A stretch of 64,000 nucleotides of DNA. Origin: Dirofilaria immitis. Lineage: Eukaryota; Nematoda; Chromadorea; Rhabditida; Onchocercidae. Location of the stretch: NCBI GenBank assembly GCA_024305405.1, contig JAKNDB010000064.1, forward strand, positions 62,001 through 126,000. The letters are read 5' to 3'. A program made the translations under genes and the position numbers. Positions 30,064 to 42,195 of the stretch are shown piece after piece. Under the pieces are notes generated by a model. That model was given only the letters and a program-made list of their open reading frames with translations, had not been told where the DNA came from and ran no database searches. The first letter of the stretch is position 1, and every line of letters starts with the position of its first letter.

Positions 30064-31489
30064 ATTAAATATGTTAACATCACTTTTTATCATCATTTCA
30101 TACCTTTAATTGATAAATAATAGTTATCATCATCCTTCGTCTTCGTCTTCTTCTGTCTTCTTTCTTTTTAGATTAAATAAGTTTTATACTTCTTCTCTTC
30201 GCAAACAAATTTTCAATTAAAATAAATTTCTGCAGCTTTGATGAAATCTTCAAGGCTTTTTCTCGACTAAATAAATTAGCTAACACAGTGGGTTGGTTAA
30301 TTATCTTCGTTTGTTGTTCAGGATAACTTCTTGGCTTGATGACAGTTAGTTATTTTCATAGTCCGTTTAGTTTCCTCTTTATTTGCCCTTTCCTTTTCCT
30401 TTTCGTATTTCGCTTCTATTTACAAATTCTTCTTTTCTTCTTTTAACAAATTCTTTCAGCTAATCTTCTTGCAGTTCTTATCATTGATAATATATTGAAA
30501 AGCTGTTATCATTATCACTAATAGTATATGCAATTTACAACAGTAAATTATTGTAACAATAATAATAATGATAGATAATTTAACTTAATTAATTCCAGCA
30601 ATGACGATGATAATAATATTGAGCCAAACGTTGCGAATAAATTGTTATCAATTTCTATCCTGAAAACATCTATTAGTAATGTTAAATTAATGAAGTTTAT
30701 AGTAAACAGATAAAGTAAAAAAAAAATAAAGCATAAAATTTTGAAAATATATACAATTACTAATTTCAGATAGCATATCTAACAATTTACCATTTATATT
30801 CTTTTTAAATATCACATAGAAATATAATAAAAAATAATATTCTTTTTTCTGCAAAATAAATTTTTTGCAAATTGAAGTTCCATTTATATCTATCTTTCCA
30901 GTATTCAAATATTATGCCAATTTTGGTATAACATTTGAATCAGAAACAACTAATTTAAATGATAAACAATTTATCTATCATGAGAAGAATTTTCCCATAG
31001 TTTATCATCAGTAATCTATTTTTCAATATCATCCTTACTTAAATAATTATTAGCTATAGTTGCAAATCAACACATTCAGAGATTGAACAAAACATAAATA
31101 ATGTGCTATAAAAAAATTTAGCATGCTTGATCGAGAATGCTTTATCTGACAAATATCTTACATTACGGTATTATTTGTTATATATAGACGGTAGTTCTAA
31201 TACCGTATCATGAGATAATACGATCATTTGCTATAGCAATGATTTTTGATTAAGATCAAAAATGAGGAAGATTTTTAATGAAAATGATAATGATAATATG
31301 ATATTATCAATGATAATAGAGTAGTAAAAGAGTAATTGAATAATATATATAATTGATTGATTAATATCATTTATTATATGATTGAAAATTAATGATAAAA
31401 ATGAATAATTGTTTGCAAAAGGCATAATAAGCAAATATCATACAGCATGTATTGATGATAACAAATGTATCCATGCATTTATATATGCA

Positions 31490-31506
31490 GATATATATAT
31501 ATATGC

Positions 31507-31548
<42 letters not shown>

Positions 31549-31571
31549 GTTTATGTGTATGTGTACGTGTA

Positions 31572-31604
<33 letters not shown>

Positions 31605-31618
31605 ATATATATATATAG
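31490..31618. repeat. compound (TA)n-(TG)n-(TGTATG)n-(TA)n microsatellite
   Basis: Alternating purine-pyrimidine sequence of about 130 bases: TA units, TG units, a long run of the hexamer tgtatg, then TA units. Open frames over it encode only VYVYVY or IHIHIH patterns. Confidence 0.95.
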
Positions 31619-31650
31619 TTGCTAACATGCTGCATACGACATTTGTTTAT

Positions 31651-31711
31651 AGGCATTATAAGCGTTATAGGCGTTATAGGCGTTATAAGCGTAATAAGCA
31701 TAATAGGCGTT
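31651..31711. repeat. 9-bp tandem array
   Basis: About seven units of the type gcgttatag/gcattataa/gcgtaataa, directly after the TATG microsatellite. Confidence 0.9.
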
Positions 31712-32102
31712 TCCTATTTACTACAAAATATAATATTGAATGAATATATATGAATGCTTTATATATATATATATACCTTCTTCATTCATTTCTCTTTAAT
31801 TTTTCAACCTTAAATAAATTAGCAACCTATTTTGATACTATTATAAAGTTAGATTTCATAATAATAGTATATAATACACCCACCAGATATTTATCAATAG
31901 ATATAGATAGATATTTAATATACGTCATTATCATTCAATCATTTATTTCATATTATTCTCGTTCTTTTCTTTTCTTTTATCAATAATGCAAAGGGGAAGT
32001 GTAACAATCGAGATTTATCCATTCCTTTGGCTTTTTTTTTCTAACTTACCATTTTTAGTTATCCTTTATTGCTAGGCTACTAATCGGATCTTAAAAACAA
32101 TC

Positions 32103-32138
32103 AATTCTCAAAATGATTATATAATCATTTTGAGAATT
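32103..32138. repeat. 36-bp perfect palindrome
   Basis: Each half is 18 bases, starting aattctcaaaatgattat, with no central spacer. Every position pairs. It is isolated in the intergenic desert. Confidence 0.93.
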
Positions 32139-33237
32139 TTATATTTACATCATTGAAAATTTCAAAAGATTTAAAAATATTCTAAAGCTTGAAATGATTA
32201 TATTTTAGTAATATTTTAATTACGCCAAGAATAATTATTAAAATACTATACTTTTATAAATATATATTCATTTTTAGATATATCAAACAATAAAATTTAA
32301 ATTTCTTATACTAAATTAAAGAAATAGAAAAAGTATGGCATCAAGTTTAATCTATTCAGCCAAAAAAAAAAATAATCGGTTTATGGTTAAATTAAAAATA
32401 TATAAAAACTATATCATTAGCTTCTATACCAAACTATTACGATACATAGCTATACTGTATCAATAAATGCAATCATTACGATAGCACTAATAAAAAATTT
32501 ATCAATAATACTTATAGCATAAATATTTTTTACTACAAAAAAAACGATGATATTAATCAAAAAAAAATATTACAGTAGTCGTTTAGATTTTTAAAATTTG
32601 ATTTTTAATTATTAAATTTATTTCATTTTAGTATTTTATATTTTAAATAATTTATAATATTCGCCTAATGCAACAATATAATAATTAATAATATATTTTA
32701 TATTTATTAATTAAACAATTATAAATTGATTTTCATTCTTTCTTATTTACTTTAATTAATTGAGAAAAAACAAATGAAATAAAAGTTATATTTTCTTCTT
32801 TGTTATTTCTATTATTTAATATAATCGATTTAATTTTCTTTATTTTATCGAATAAATGAATAATTATTGTTTTATTATTTTCACATATCGAAATTAATAA
32901 ATTCTTTAAAGTAATATCTCTAATAATTATTTATTGCTAACTAAAAATTTCAGAAATATTTTCCTTTGAGAACTTCTATAAATGTGATTTCTGAAATTTT
33001 AAAAGATGTATAAAGGAGATTTTCGAAATGAATGTGCAGCTGTTGAACTGTTTACACTCTCGAGAATCGATTAATAACTTATCAAGAAAATGAAACAGAT
33101 AGCAACACAGGAACATAGCAGGAAAAAAATAAGCAGTAAGCAATTCAATGAATGAAATTAAATCAGAATACAGTATTCATTATAGAGAAGCTATATTCGG
33201 GAAAAATTTCTGGCATTTCGGGAATATTATTAACAAA

Positions 33238-33296
33238 TGATTATTATTATTATTATTATTATTATTATTGTTATTATTATTATTATTATAATTATT
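33238..33296. repeat. (ATT)n microsatellite
   Basis: About nineteen TTA/ATT units with one interruption (ttg). Confidence 0.95.
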
Positions 33297-33766
33297 AATA
33301 TAATAGGCAAGAAATGAATTAAAAATGGATATAGTTATAGTTAAATAATAATAATTTTATTAATACAATAAAATATTGCAAAAGATTTTTGTTAATTCTA
33401 AAAATAAATTATGCAAAAAGATTTAGGATAATTGAGAATGAAAATAGATTGATTGTTCGTATGCAGCCATATGAATGTTGTATTTTTGAAAAGGCTACAA
33501 TTTATGCTAAGAAAAATTCCAATTTCATCTATTATTCATTTTATTAGTATTCTTGAAATTCATTCAAATATTTTACATTATATTTAGACTACTTTTTATA
33601 AGATAATATATAAATATTTAATATTTTAACAATATATAAATACAATAATTTGAATAATTATTGAAATATAAATAATAATAATAATATATCATATACCACA
33701 TTGTATAAGATAAAATAAAATAAAATTTATTTGGAGGAATGGATAAGAAAATAAACAATAAAAATT

Positions 33767-33814
<48 letters not shown>
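33767..33814. repeat. (ATC)n microsatellite
   Basis: About sixteen TCA units, almost uninterrupted, followed by degenerate caacaacat. Confidence 0.95.
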
Positions 33815-33815
<1 letters not shown>

Positions 33816-36443
33816 ACAACATCATTATTAGTTACTGAATATCCATTTGACATGAATATGATCTCAATAAATTTTATTGTATTTTTTCACCTTCAAAACT
33901 TTTTTCATTTAAAACGAATAACAAATTCATATTATAGGGTATGCATCTATACTTGAATAAACATTAACTCACTTTTTGTTGATTCTAAAACTTTTCGATT
34001 GAAAAAATTTATGACCAATTGAAATGAATAATAACAAAATTGTTAATTATAAATACACGTTGCGCCTGACAAAGCAAAGCTTATCAGCTGATGACCATAT
34101 ATTTTGATTTCATTAAATTCAATTTTTATATCTTATAAATATCGCCTTTGATATAAATAAATAAATAACGAACGCAACTAAAAGCTTTAATATCATTTAA
34201 TTTAGTAATAAATATTCGATGATCAACAAAATATTATTATTATCACTATAATAATAATAAAAGAATAAATTATTATTTAGTTTATCAAAATTAAAAGGAA
34301 AATAATCGAAATATGAAATGCTTGCTTAGATTCTTCGTCTTAAATTTTTACAAAATTTCTTCATTCGATTAATATTTTAAAGTTACAAGCATCAAATAAA
34401 CATAATAGGAATGAATGGAATAAATAGGAAGGAAATTAATTAAATTATTATTACTTATACAATTCCTTTGGATTAAATAACAAATCGTTCTTAACTATAA
34501 TAACCTCAAACATTTAATGCTTTTGTAATTTTAAGCAATAATATTTCAATAATAAATTATTTCAAATTGATATCCTATCATTTGCTAACAGTTTTCTTAC
34601 TTCATATTATTCATTTAGTTTATCAAAAAAATTAAAATTATTAGTTTAACTGGATACTGATAGATTATTGCTGATCGTTTGGAAATGATAAACAAATATC
34701 ATTTCTGGATCAAATATTTCAATAAAAATACTGGTTTACGATCAAACAATCGCCTGATAACTCAGTAATATGCATACAACATATTGATTTGAATATAATC
34801 AACAGATACAATGTATCATCGATTTCCATTTTACCACCTGGTATGCATCATCCATTTTCATAATAATCCTTTTTTTTAAATCATCGAAATGATTCAGTCT
34901 TATTGATCATTCCTTCTACTTTATTTGACCTTATTTATGATTGACTTTGATGGTTACAATTGCTATTACAGTGGTAACAAAAAGAATCCTTATGGTAGTA
35001 ATTAAAAATAAATTTTTGGACATAATAAGCATGAGGATTAATTCGTATTTCATATTTTTCAGAATTATATCTTTTCCGATATCTTTATAAGATTTCAAGT
35101 GATATTAGTCATCGAAGTATCAAAACCTGTAAAGGCTAATGAATTGATAAATCAGCTAGTCGATGATTAAACGGACTTCAGAAAATGAAATTCATAGAAG
35201 CGACATTTTTCATGTTATTGCATGCAAATTTTGATAATAAATTATGAAAAAAATATCTCGTTTGATGTTTGATGTTTGACATTATCATTGTTTGCATTTT
35301 TGGTAGATACTTATGATATCTCCTACATATTATCTATGTCAAAAATCCTATCCTATATTTAGATAAATAAAATAAAAGCAATATGGATCAAATGGAGTAT
35401 TTATATACTACAAGATAATCAATATGAAAAAGATAATAGATGAAAAGTTTTTAGACATTCCACAAAGATTACTTGATGTGATTAAGAAAGCATTCAAGGA
35501 TGGAAAAAATATTGTTTAACTTAAACTTTCATTTTAGAATAGTAAAAGTTATAAGAATCAAATCGATAAAATTTTTATTGATTTCTTCATAAAATCTGCA
35601 CTTTCCACACGCATTTCATTTAAACTTTTCTTTCATTCATTTCTCCCATCTCATTCTTTTTCGTTTTATCCTTTCTTAATCATATATCATCTTTCCTGAA
35701 TATTATTATTCCAATTTGCTATTTCATTTACTTACTAAGTCCTGATTAACATTAACATAATATTGTATATGCAGAAATAATGTCAAAATAAGAATTCTGC
35801 ATTTTTAAAAATACTCATTTAAAAAAATATTAAAGCAACTATAACAAAAACACTTTCGTTCAAGTAAATTCATTTGTCAACAACAAAATGAATTTGATGC
35901 AAATAAAGATGTTTCTAAAGCTAAAATTGAAAGTGTAATTAGAAAATTTACACTTAATCACGCGGGAAAAAATTGCACAATTCATCATTTAAGCTTCAGA
36001 TGTTGCCAATTTTTGTTTTTAAAATTGATTTTGAACTTATATTTTAAATTATTTACAAAAATATCTCTAAATCCAATCTTATGGCAGATGGAACGGCAAA
36101 CTGTAATTTTGTTTTGAGATCTCAGGACTGAAGCTATAAATCATTACTGATAAAAATAGCAGAAAAAAATTATTTCCAAACAAAAGAAATAAAAAGAAAT
36201 GCGAAAAACTAGATAAATAATGAAAGAATAAATAAAATATTTTCAAATAACTTAAAAGAAGTTGACGATATAATTGAGATTCTCGAAAGATGAAGAAGAC
36301 TATTACATATACATGGAATAATTCCCTCTATTAGCTAATTGGCCGTTTTTAAAAAATTTTTACAAATAAAGGGAAAAAGAGTAATTTACGATATATACCA
36401 ATAATTGCTAAACAATAAATTAAATTGAAGAAAATGTTGGATT

Positions 36444-39400
36444 TTATTCTTTTCCAAATGCAGTTTTCCAAGCAATAACCTGCTTATCAAATCCACAAGT
36501 GAACAAATCATAATTCGAATGATCGTCCACCCATGCAGTACAACAAACTATACGACGATGACTCTGAAAAATAAACAATAACAAATATAATCATATTCAT
36601 AAAAAAGATAACTTGATAACTTCTAACAGAACTTTATTGCAGTTGAAGGAAGACAAGTAGGAAAAAGGGATTTATACAATATATTGGCAATGCGAAAATA
36701 ATACAAAACGAATTTTTTCCTTATTCTCATCCAATTCTCTAACCATTTTTGCTCACTTTATTTCCCAATAAATATGATCATAAAAATGTTAGTGCAGAAT
36801 ACTTTTTCAGAAACATACTGTACTGCAGTGCAGAGCATAATATTTTGTTCAAAGATATACTGTACTACCAGTTATTCATTAACCATTCTTTTCACAAAAA
36901 TTCAGTGCAAGCGTTTGCATTCCCTATACTTCTCACTTTTTCTGTTTGACGTGTTTGTTCTAATTGCGCCTCCACTTGACTGAGCACATTATGCCGTCAT
37001 CAAGTAGAAATATTCAATTTAAAAATCCCAGTAAGCCAGAAAAAAATCGCTCAACGAAGTGATGCTATTCAATATATGAAGATGTTTTCAATGGTAATGA
37101 AAGCATAAAGAATGCTTCGAGAATATTTGAGTAATTTTAGCAAAAGCATATCTAATATCCATTCACAAATATTAGTTATTTTATCAAAATAATTGGAACG
37201 AAAAATTATGACAGCCTTACTTGACCACCAGCACGAGGAAGCCTTGTTAGTCGAACGGTATTCAAATCATACAGCCGAATATTACGATTATCTTGTGGAA
37301 TGGCAACAACACTTCGTGACGAAATTGAAAGTCGATTAACAGCGCTATCCAAACGAACAGTTACAATTGCACTACGCATATTGCGTAAATCCCAGACCTA
37401 CAATGTCTTGAAATTTCAACTGATTCTTAGAATCCATAAAAATACTTTGAATCTAGAATTTTTAGTCAAAATTCTTTAAAAATATTTTGTAAGGGAAAAA
37501 TTAACCTTGATTGATCGATCATCACTACCTGACACAAGTTTGTCACTGGAAGAAAAAACAACCGACGTAACTGAGCTGCAAAGCAAATTCTCTTCATTTC
37601 AGAAAGGATCATTATTTCATACAAAACATGACAGCACCAAAGAAAAACCATACTCGTTATGCCCTTGAAAAACTGCAACCGATTGGATTGATTCCGGAAA
37701 TCCCAAAGACGAAAAGTAGAATCACGACTTGCAGTAACAATTAGTTTTTGTGATGGATGCGCATTACAATGATTTAACTCGTCATCATGGCCTACAAAAT
37801 ATTAATTGTTTTTCCAGTAATTTTTCCTTCACCTGTTAACTTAAAATTTAGATTAATTATAAGCAAGTTTATGTACTTGTTTTTATCAATTCATATCCCC
37901 AACTCCATAACTAAGATTTTCTAGGAAGCAAATAAAATTTTAATAAAACTAATAAAAAGAAATGACCCGATAAAACATTAACAATTTCCCTCGTTCAGCA
38001 TCATAAATATTAGCCGTTCTATCCCAGCTAGCTGTGATAAGCTGTTCGCCACCACTGAACCATTCAACAGCCATAACCGCATTGGCATGGCCCGTTAAGC
38101 GCCGAAGTGGTTGCCGTACGATATTTGACGCATGAACTTCTCCATTACCTGAATAGATAACGAAATAAATAGATGAATACACAAAAATAGTAAATTAATA
38201 TTTTAGCAAATTTCAAATGAACATTCACCTTGAACATCGTTCCCAAAATTCGTTTGTTCTTTTTCAGCTAATTCATCATCTTCACTACTCAGTACAGGAA
38301 GTTGCGTATTACCTAAACCTTTCACTTTATAGGAAGGAAAAACAAATATCAAAATCAGCAGAAAAAGAAATTTGGATTGAAAAACGAACAAAAACAAATT
38401 AGCAATTATAATAAATATGCTGAATGAATGTTAATGCCATTTTCAAATGTCCTTAAGTCTGGCTTATTCTTGTATACTTACTAGTGAAATAAAATTTAAA
38501 CTTCAATGTACGAAAGCCAATCAAACCATGAAGATATATGCACATTTAAAATTAAACAAGCCAAATTTAACTATTAATTAACCTGGAACAATAATTTTCC
38601 AAATGTGTGCAGTACGGTCACCACTAGCTGTAGCAAGCATAAATTCAGTGGAATCTGTTGTTGATGGCCCAAAAGCAACACCATTAACCGAACCAACATG
38701 ACCCGTATATTGTGCCAAACATGAACCTGTATCCAAGGACCACAGCAAGCAGGTCTGATCTATTAACCAGTTATAATGAATATATTTGAATGAAACTGAG
38801 TTAAATTATATATATATTTAATAAAACTAATTTAACATTTCCAATTCTTTAAAAAAAATTCTTTTTCTAAACAATTTAATATTAGCACTACATTGTTACT
38901 AGCATATTTTTCTTTCAGTTTTCGTGATTCAAAAAATCGCAATTTTCCAAATAAAGCAAACAGAAAACCGGCGGAGGCGCTTGCCAAAATCGGCTGTGTC
39001 CCACGACTAACAGTCACATGCCAAATACCATCCCGATGTCCCATAAACGTACGAACGTATCTACATCGACGTGAACCATCACTAACAACTTTCAGGCTCT
39101 GTACTAGGCGTCCCGGTGGTACTCGTAAAGCAGTCTTAAGCTTTTGGCGCATTTGGCTGCCTGCAGCATATAAAATTATTATGGACTGCACCAGTAATCG
39201 ATCTCAATGCAAAATTTTCTAAGAATTCTGCAACAGTTTTAACGATTAAATCAATCAAGTCATTATTTATACAGCTAAAAAATCGGTAAACGGTCCAAAA
39301 ACTTTATCTTTCTCACAAGTCAAATTATGCCAATAGCTATTTCAGGACAAAGCAGGAAATGGAACAGGTCAAAAATTTTTAAATTGGTATCTTAACATTT

Positions 39401-41133
39401 TCCGATAACTCACACAATTATCTTGCAATCGAATTGCCCAAAACAATCTATTTTGAACGACTGTGCATCACTAGTGATACTGTTAAAAGATGTGTAAATA
39501 CAGAGAATAAAAATGTAAGATTAAATATCATTTCTGAGAAAAAGTTAATAGTAAAAAGTGACCTTTTCTACCGACTTCCTTGCGTGCTGATAATTGATCA
39601 TTTGGTGAAGAAGAGATCTCAGGAGATAGCGTAACCGTTTCACCCAACCGCTCACTTAATTGATTCAATTTTGCCTGCACTATAAATATTTGAATTATAA
39701 ATATTTTTTTCCCCATAGTTCAATAAGTATTCATTTTTAAATTGAGTAATTTTTCAGGTTTAAAAATTACACACAAACTTTCCCTTCAATCTTCCCTTCT
39801 CTTTTCTCATTCAATTTATTTGTTTGCCTATCATTTTAAGTAATTCTTTTCAGATACAAAAAAGTCGAATCTCATGAAGCTAGTCAACAACAAAGAGTAA
39901 GTTGAAAATATAAACTAATAAAAACTGCTGAAAGTTCAAATAAATGAAATAATATTCTAGATTTTATCGATTGCCCAGAGATATAGTAACAAAAACTCGT
40001 CAAGCACAAAGACTAGCTTTAATAAGAAAACACAATAATACTGCAAATACACGGCTATGTTAATATCACATAGGGTAGATTTAGAAGCATTTTTTTAAAA
40101 AGGCTCTAAACTTTCATGTTAATTATTATTTTATTAGATTCTAAGGAAATGAAATTCTAACACATCATTAAATATTGCTTTATCAGATCCTAAAGAAAAA
40201 TGAAGTTTTAGCTTTTTGTGAAGGTGTTGCACTTTTTACAATTTTACAACACTAAAGCATTTTATTCTTGTAATTAAATAAAAATTTAATTAAAAAATTA
40301 GATGCTTACATTCACAGTTCTCCTCGTACAAAGTGTCAATTTCTTTTTCAACATATTCAAATAGCTGATATAGCCGTGCCCTATAATATTTAATTCCATA
40401 TAAATAAAAAAACGCTAAAAAATCATTTCGAAGATTTCAATAATTGAATTAAGAAACTGCACTCAAGATATCAGTGGCAACTAATCCTTCCAACTAATAA
40501 AAATTAATGAAAAAACTAATGAAAATTAAGCTTAACAAACAAAATTGTTGAATAAAATTTCGATATAAACTCCCTCATTTCTCTTCGTATCTATTAACTC
40601 TCTTCAAACTGATTTATATAAATATAACACAAGAAATTTAATGCAATAACAGTAAGAAACAAATAATTATTTGATTCATAAAATATTTCCACTCATATCT
40701 GACTATTAATTTTAACTAATTCTAATTCCAATTAAAGTGCAACATCGTTATATTTAAATTCCAATCTTAATTAAAAATAGCGGGCAATTAATTTTGAATA
40801 ATTTTAATTGCATTTAAAATATCAAACGATTAATTCCGTGTGATTTTTATTTCTATCAACATTAAGGCGTTTATTTTTTATATTTTAATCTTCACCGAAA
40901 TGTAAAATGATTATTTTCGGATTATTTCAATAATTATTCACAAAAATTTCAGCAAGAAATTGAATGAAATTTTAAATAAAATTTGTCAACATAAATAATA
41001 AGATATATTGAAAATCATACTTATATGGTAATGATACTTGTTCCATATCACAGTATTGTTGTTGAACGCCTGAAGATCCTTGCTGTACATCACCATCTGC
41101 CCAAGCACGAAGTTTCTCGAATCTCCCAGACAT
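36444..41133 (-). CDS. WDR37: WD repeat-containing protein 37 orthologue, 11 exons, frame-disrupted
   Basis: Seven-bladed WD40 scaffold protein; in vertebrates WDR37 partners with PACS proteins. Exons 5' to 3': 41021-41133, 40310-40380, 39563-39679, 38969-39160, 38583-38759, 38229-38324, 37967-38148, 37654-37791, 37506-37575, 37221-37397, 36444-36563. The start [14 protein letters not shown] lies just behind a splice acceptor. A coiled-coil-like [20 protein letters not shown], then QKLKTALR, precede the repeats. Blade landmarks are [88 protein letters not shown] and [13 protein letters not shown]. Predicted length is about 484 residues, near human WDR37. Two one-base deficits break the frame: the A-run 37668-37672 (before QGHN) and the C-run 37966-37968 at an exon end. 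Phases otherwise agree across all introns. Confidence 0.94.
40527..40613. repeat. dispersed duplicate, copy in WDR37 intron 1
   Basis: About 88 bases that reappear, with roughly eight differences, at 41139-41230. The shared core includes aacttaacaaacaaaattgt-type sequence and attaactctcttcaaactg. Both copies are in the same orientation. Confidence 0.88.
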
Positions 41134-42195
41134 TCACTAAAAATTAAACTTAACAAACAAAATTGTCGAATAAAATTTTGATATAAACTCCCTAATTTCT
41201 CTTTGTAGTTATTAACTCTCTTCAAACTGCTTAATCGTGACATGTGCAAAATTGTCCACCGACATTCAGCTAGTTCGATATTCAGTGAAATAACCTAATT
41301 ATTCGGAGAAAAATGAGAATGACATTGTTGGATTGAGTCATAAATCAATAAGAGAGTTCAGGGCGATAAGAACTATTATAAATAGATTGAAAATGGGATA
41401 ATTTTATAAAAAAAAAAAAAAAAACAATAATAAAATTATAAAAAATAATCTGCATTACATGTGATAGACTGTTTAATTTAATAAAATAAAATATGATATT
41501 AGAGATGAAAAAATTTTTCAAAGACATACGTTTCAAGAAATAAAAGGATAATCAGAGCTTCAACAAAGAACTATAAACTTCTATAAATAGCATCACAATA
41601 ACTAAATTGTCACAAAACATCATAGGGAAATAATGTTTTCATTCACGTTCCATTGTGCCACCGCATTTGGTACGTGAAATGCTTTCTCGATGGAGTATTG
41701 AGCTGGGTGGACGACAGGGGACAGGTGATGTTGAAGCTTAGGTTTAAATTCTTTACTGTTGTTTCTTGTACGTGTGAATTGGACATATCATTATAAAGAT
41801 TTGGAGCTAATTTGATAAGGAATTCTTATCATTTAATGATTAGACTTTTTGTTTAAGTCGTTTCACGTCATTTTGGATGTTTTCGTATGAATTTAAGGTT
41901 TTTATTGCTATAATGATTCTTATCCTGGAAGTGTTTAGTCCTATTTGCCTCATTATATATTCAGATTTTCTTATGACATACATATTAAATTCACTACTCA
42001 TCTTCACCTGTTACGTTATTGAAAACACACCGTTGCATAATTGAGTGGAAGTATATCAAAGGTAAACTGGTTATCATATATTGGATAGACTATAAATTTA
42101 ATAGTAGAAACACATTAAACATGTTTTCAGGAATTATAAATGATAAAATACATGTGGTAACTCTTCTATAAAACAGTTAGATTTATTACGGTGAA
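41134..42195. other. divergent intergenic region between WDR37 and PPTC7
   Basis: A head-to-head gap of 1062 bases that must hold both promoters. On the WDR37 side a tttttag acceptor lies just above the start codon. On the PPTC7 side, cttctataaaacag near 42177 is a likely trans-splice or 5' UTR acceptor. Includes a poly-A run at 41408-41424. I see no gene. Confidence 0.6.
41139..41230. repeat. dispersed duplicate, copy directly upstream of WDR37 start
   Basis: Second copy of the 88-base segment found at 40527-40613. On the - strand it covers the outron or 5' UTR and the splice acceptor that precedes the WDR37 start codon. Confidence 0.88.

Larger units (their letters stand above)
30064..36443. 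other. AT-rich intergenic region with microsatellites
   Basis: No convincing gene on either strand. Contains the TG/TATG tract, a 9-bp repeat array, a perfect palindrome, ATT and ATC microsatellites (listed separately) and, at its right end, the 3' flank of the WDR37 gene. Open frames at 30687-30908, 31231-31434 and 36749-36983 show no splice or family support. Confidence 0.5.

Noticed and set aside
31409..31743. Several overlapping frames on both strands (VYVYVY, IHIHIH, CMCMCM)
   Set aside because: They are low-complexity readings of the TG/TATG microsatellite.
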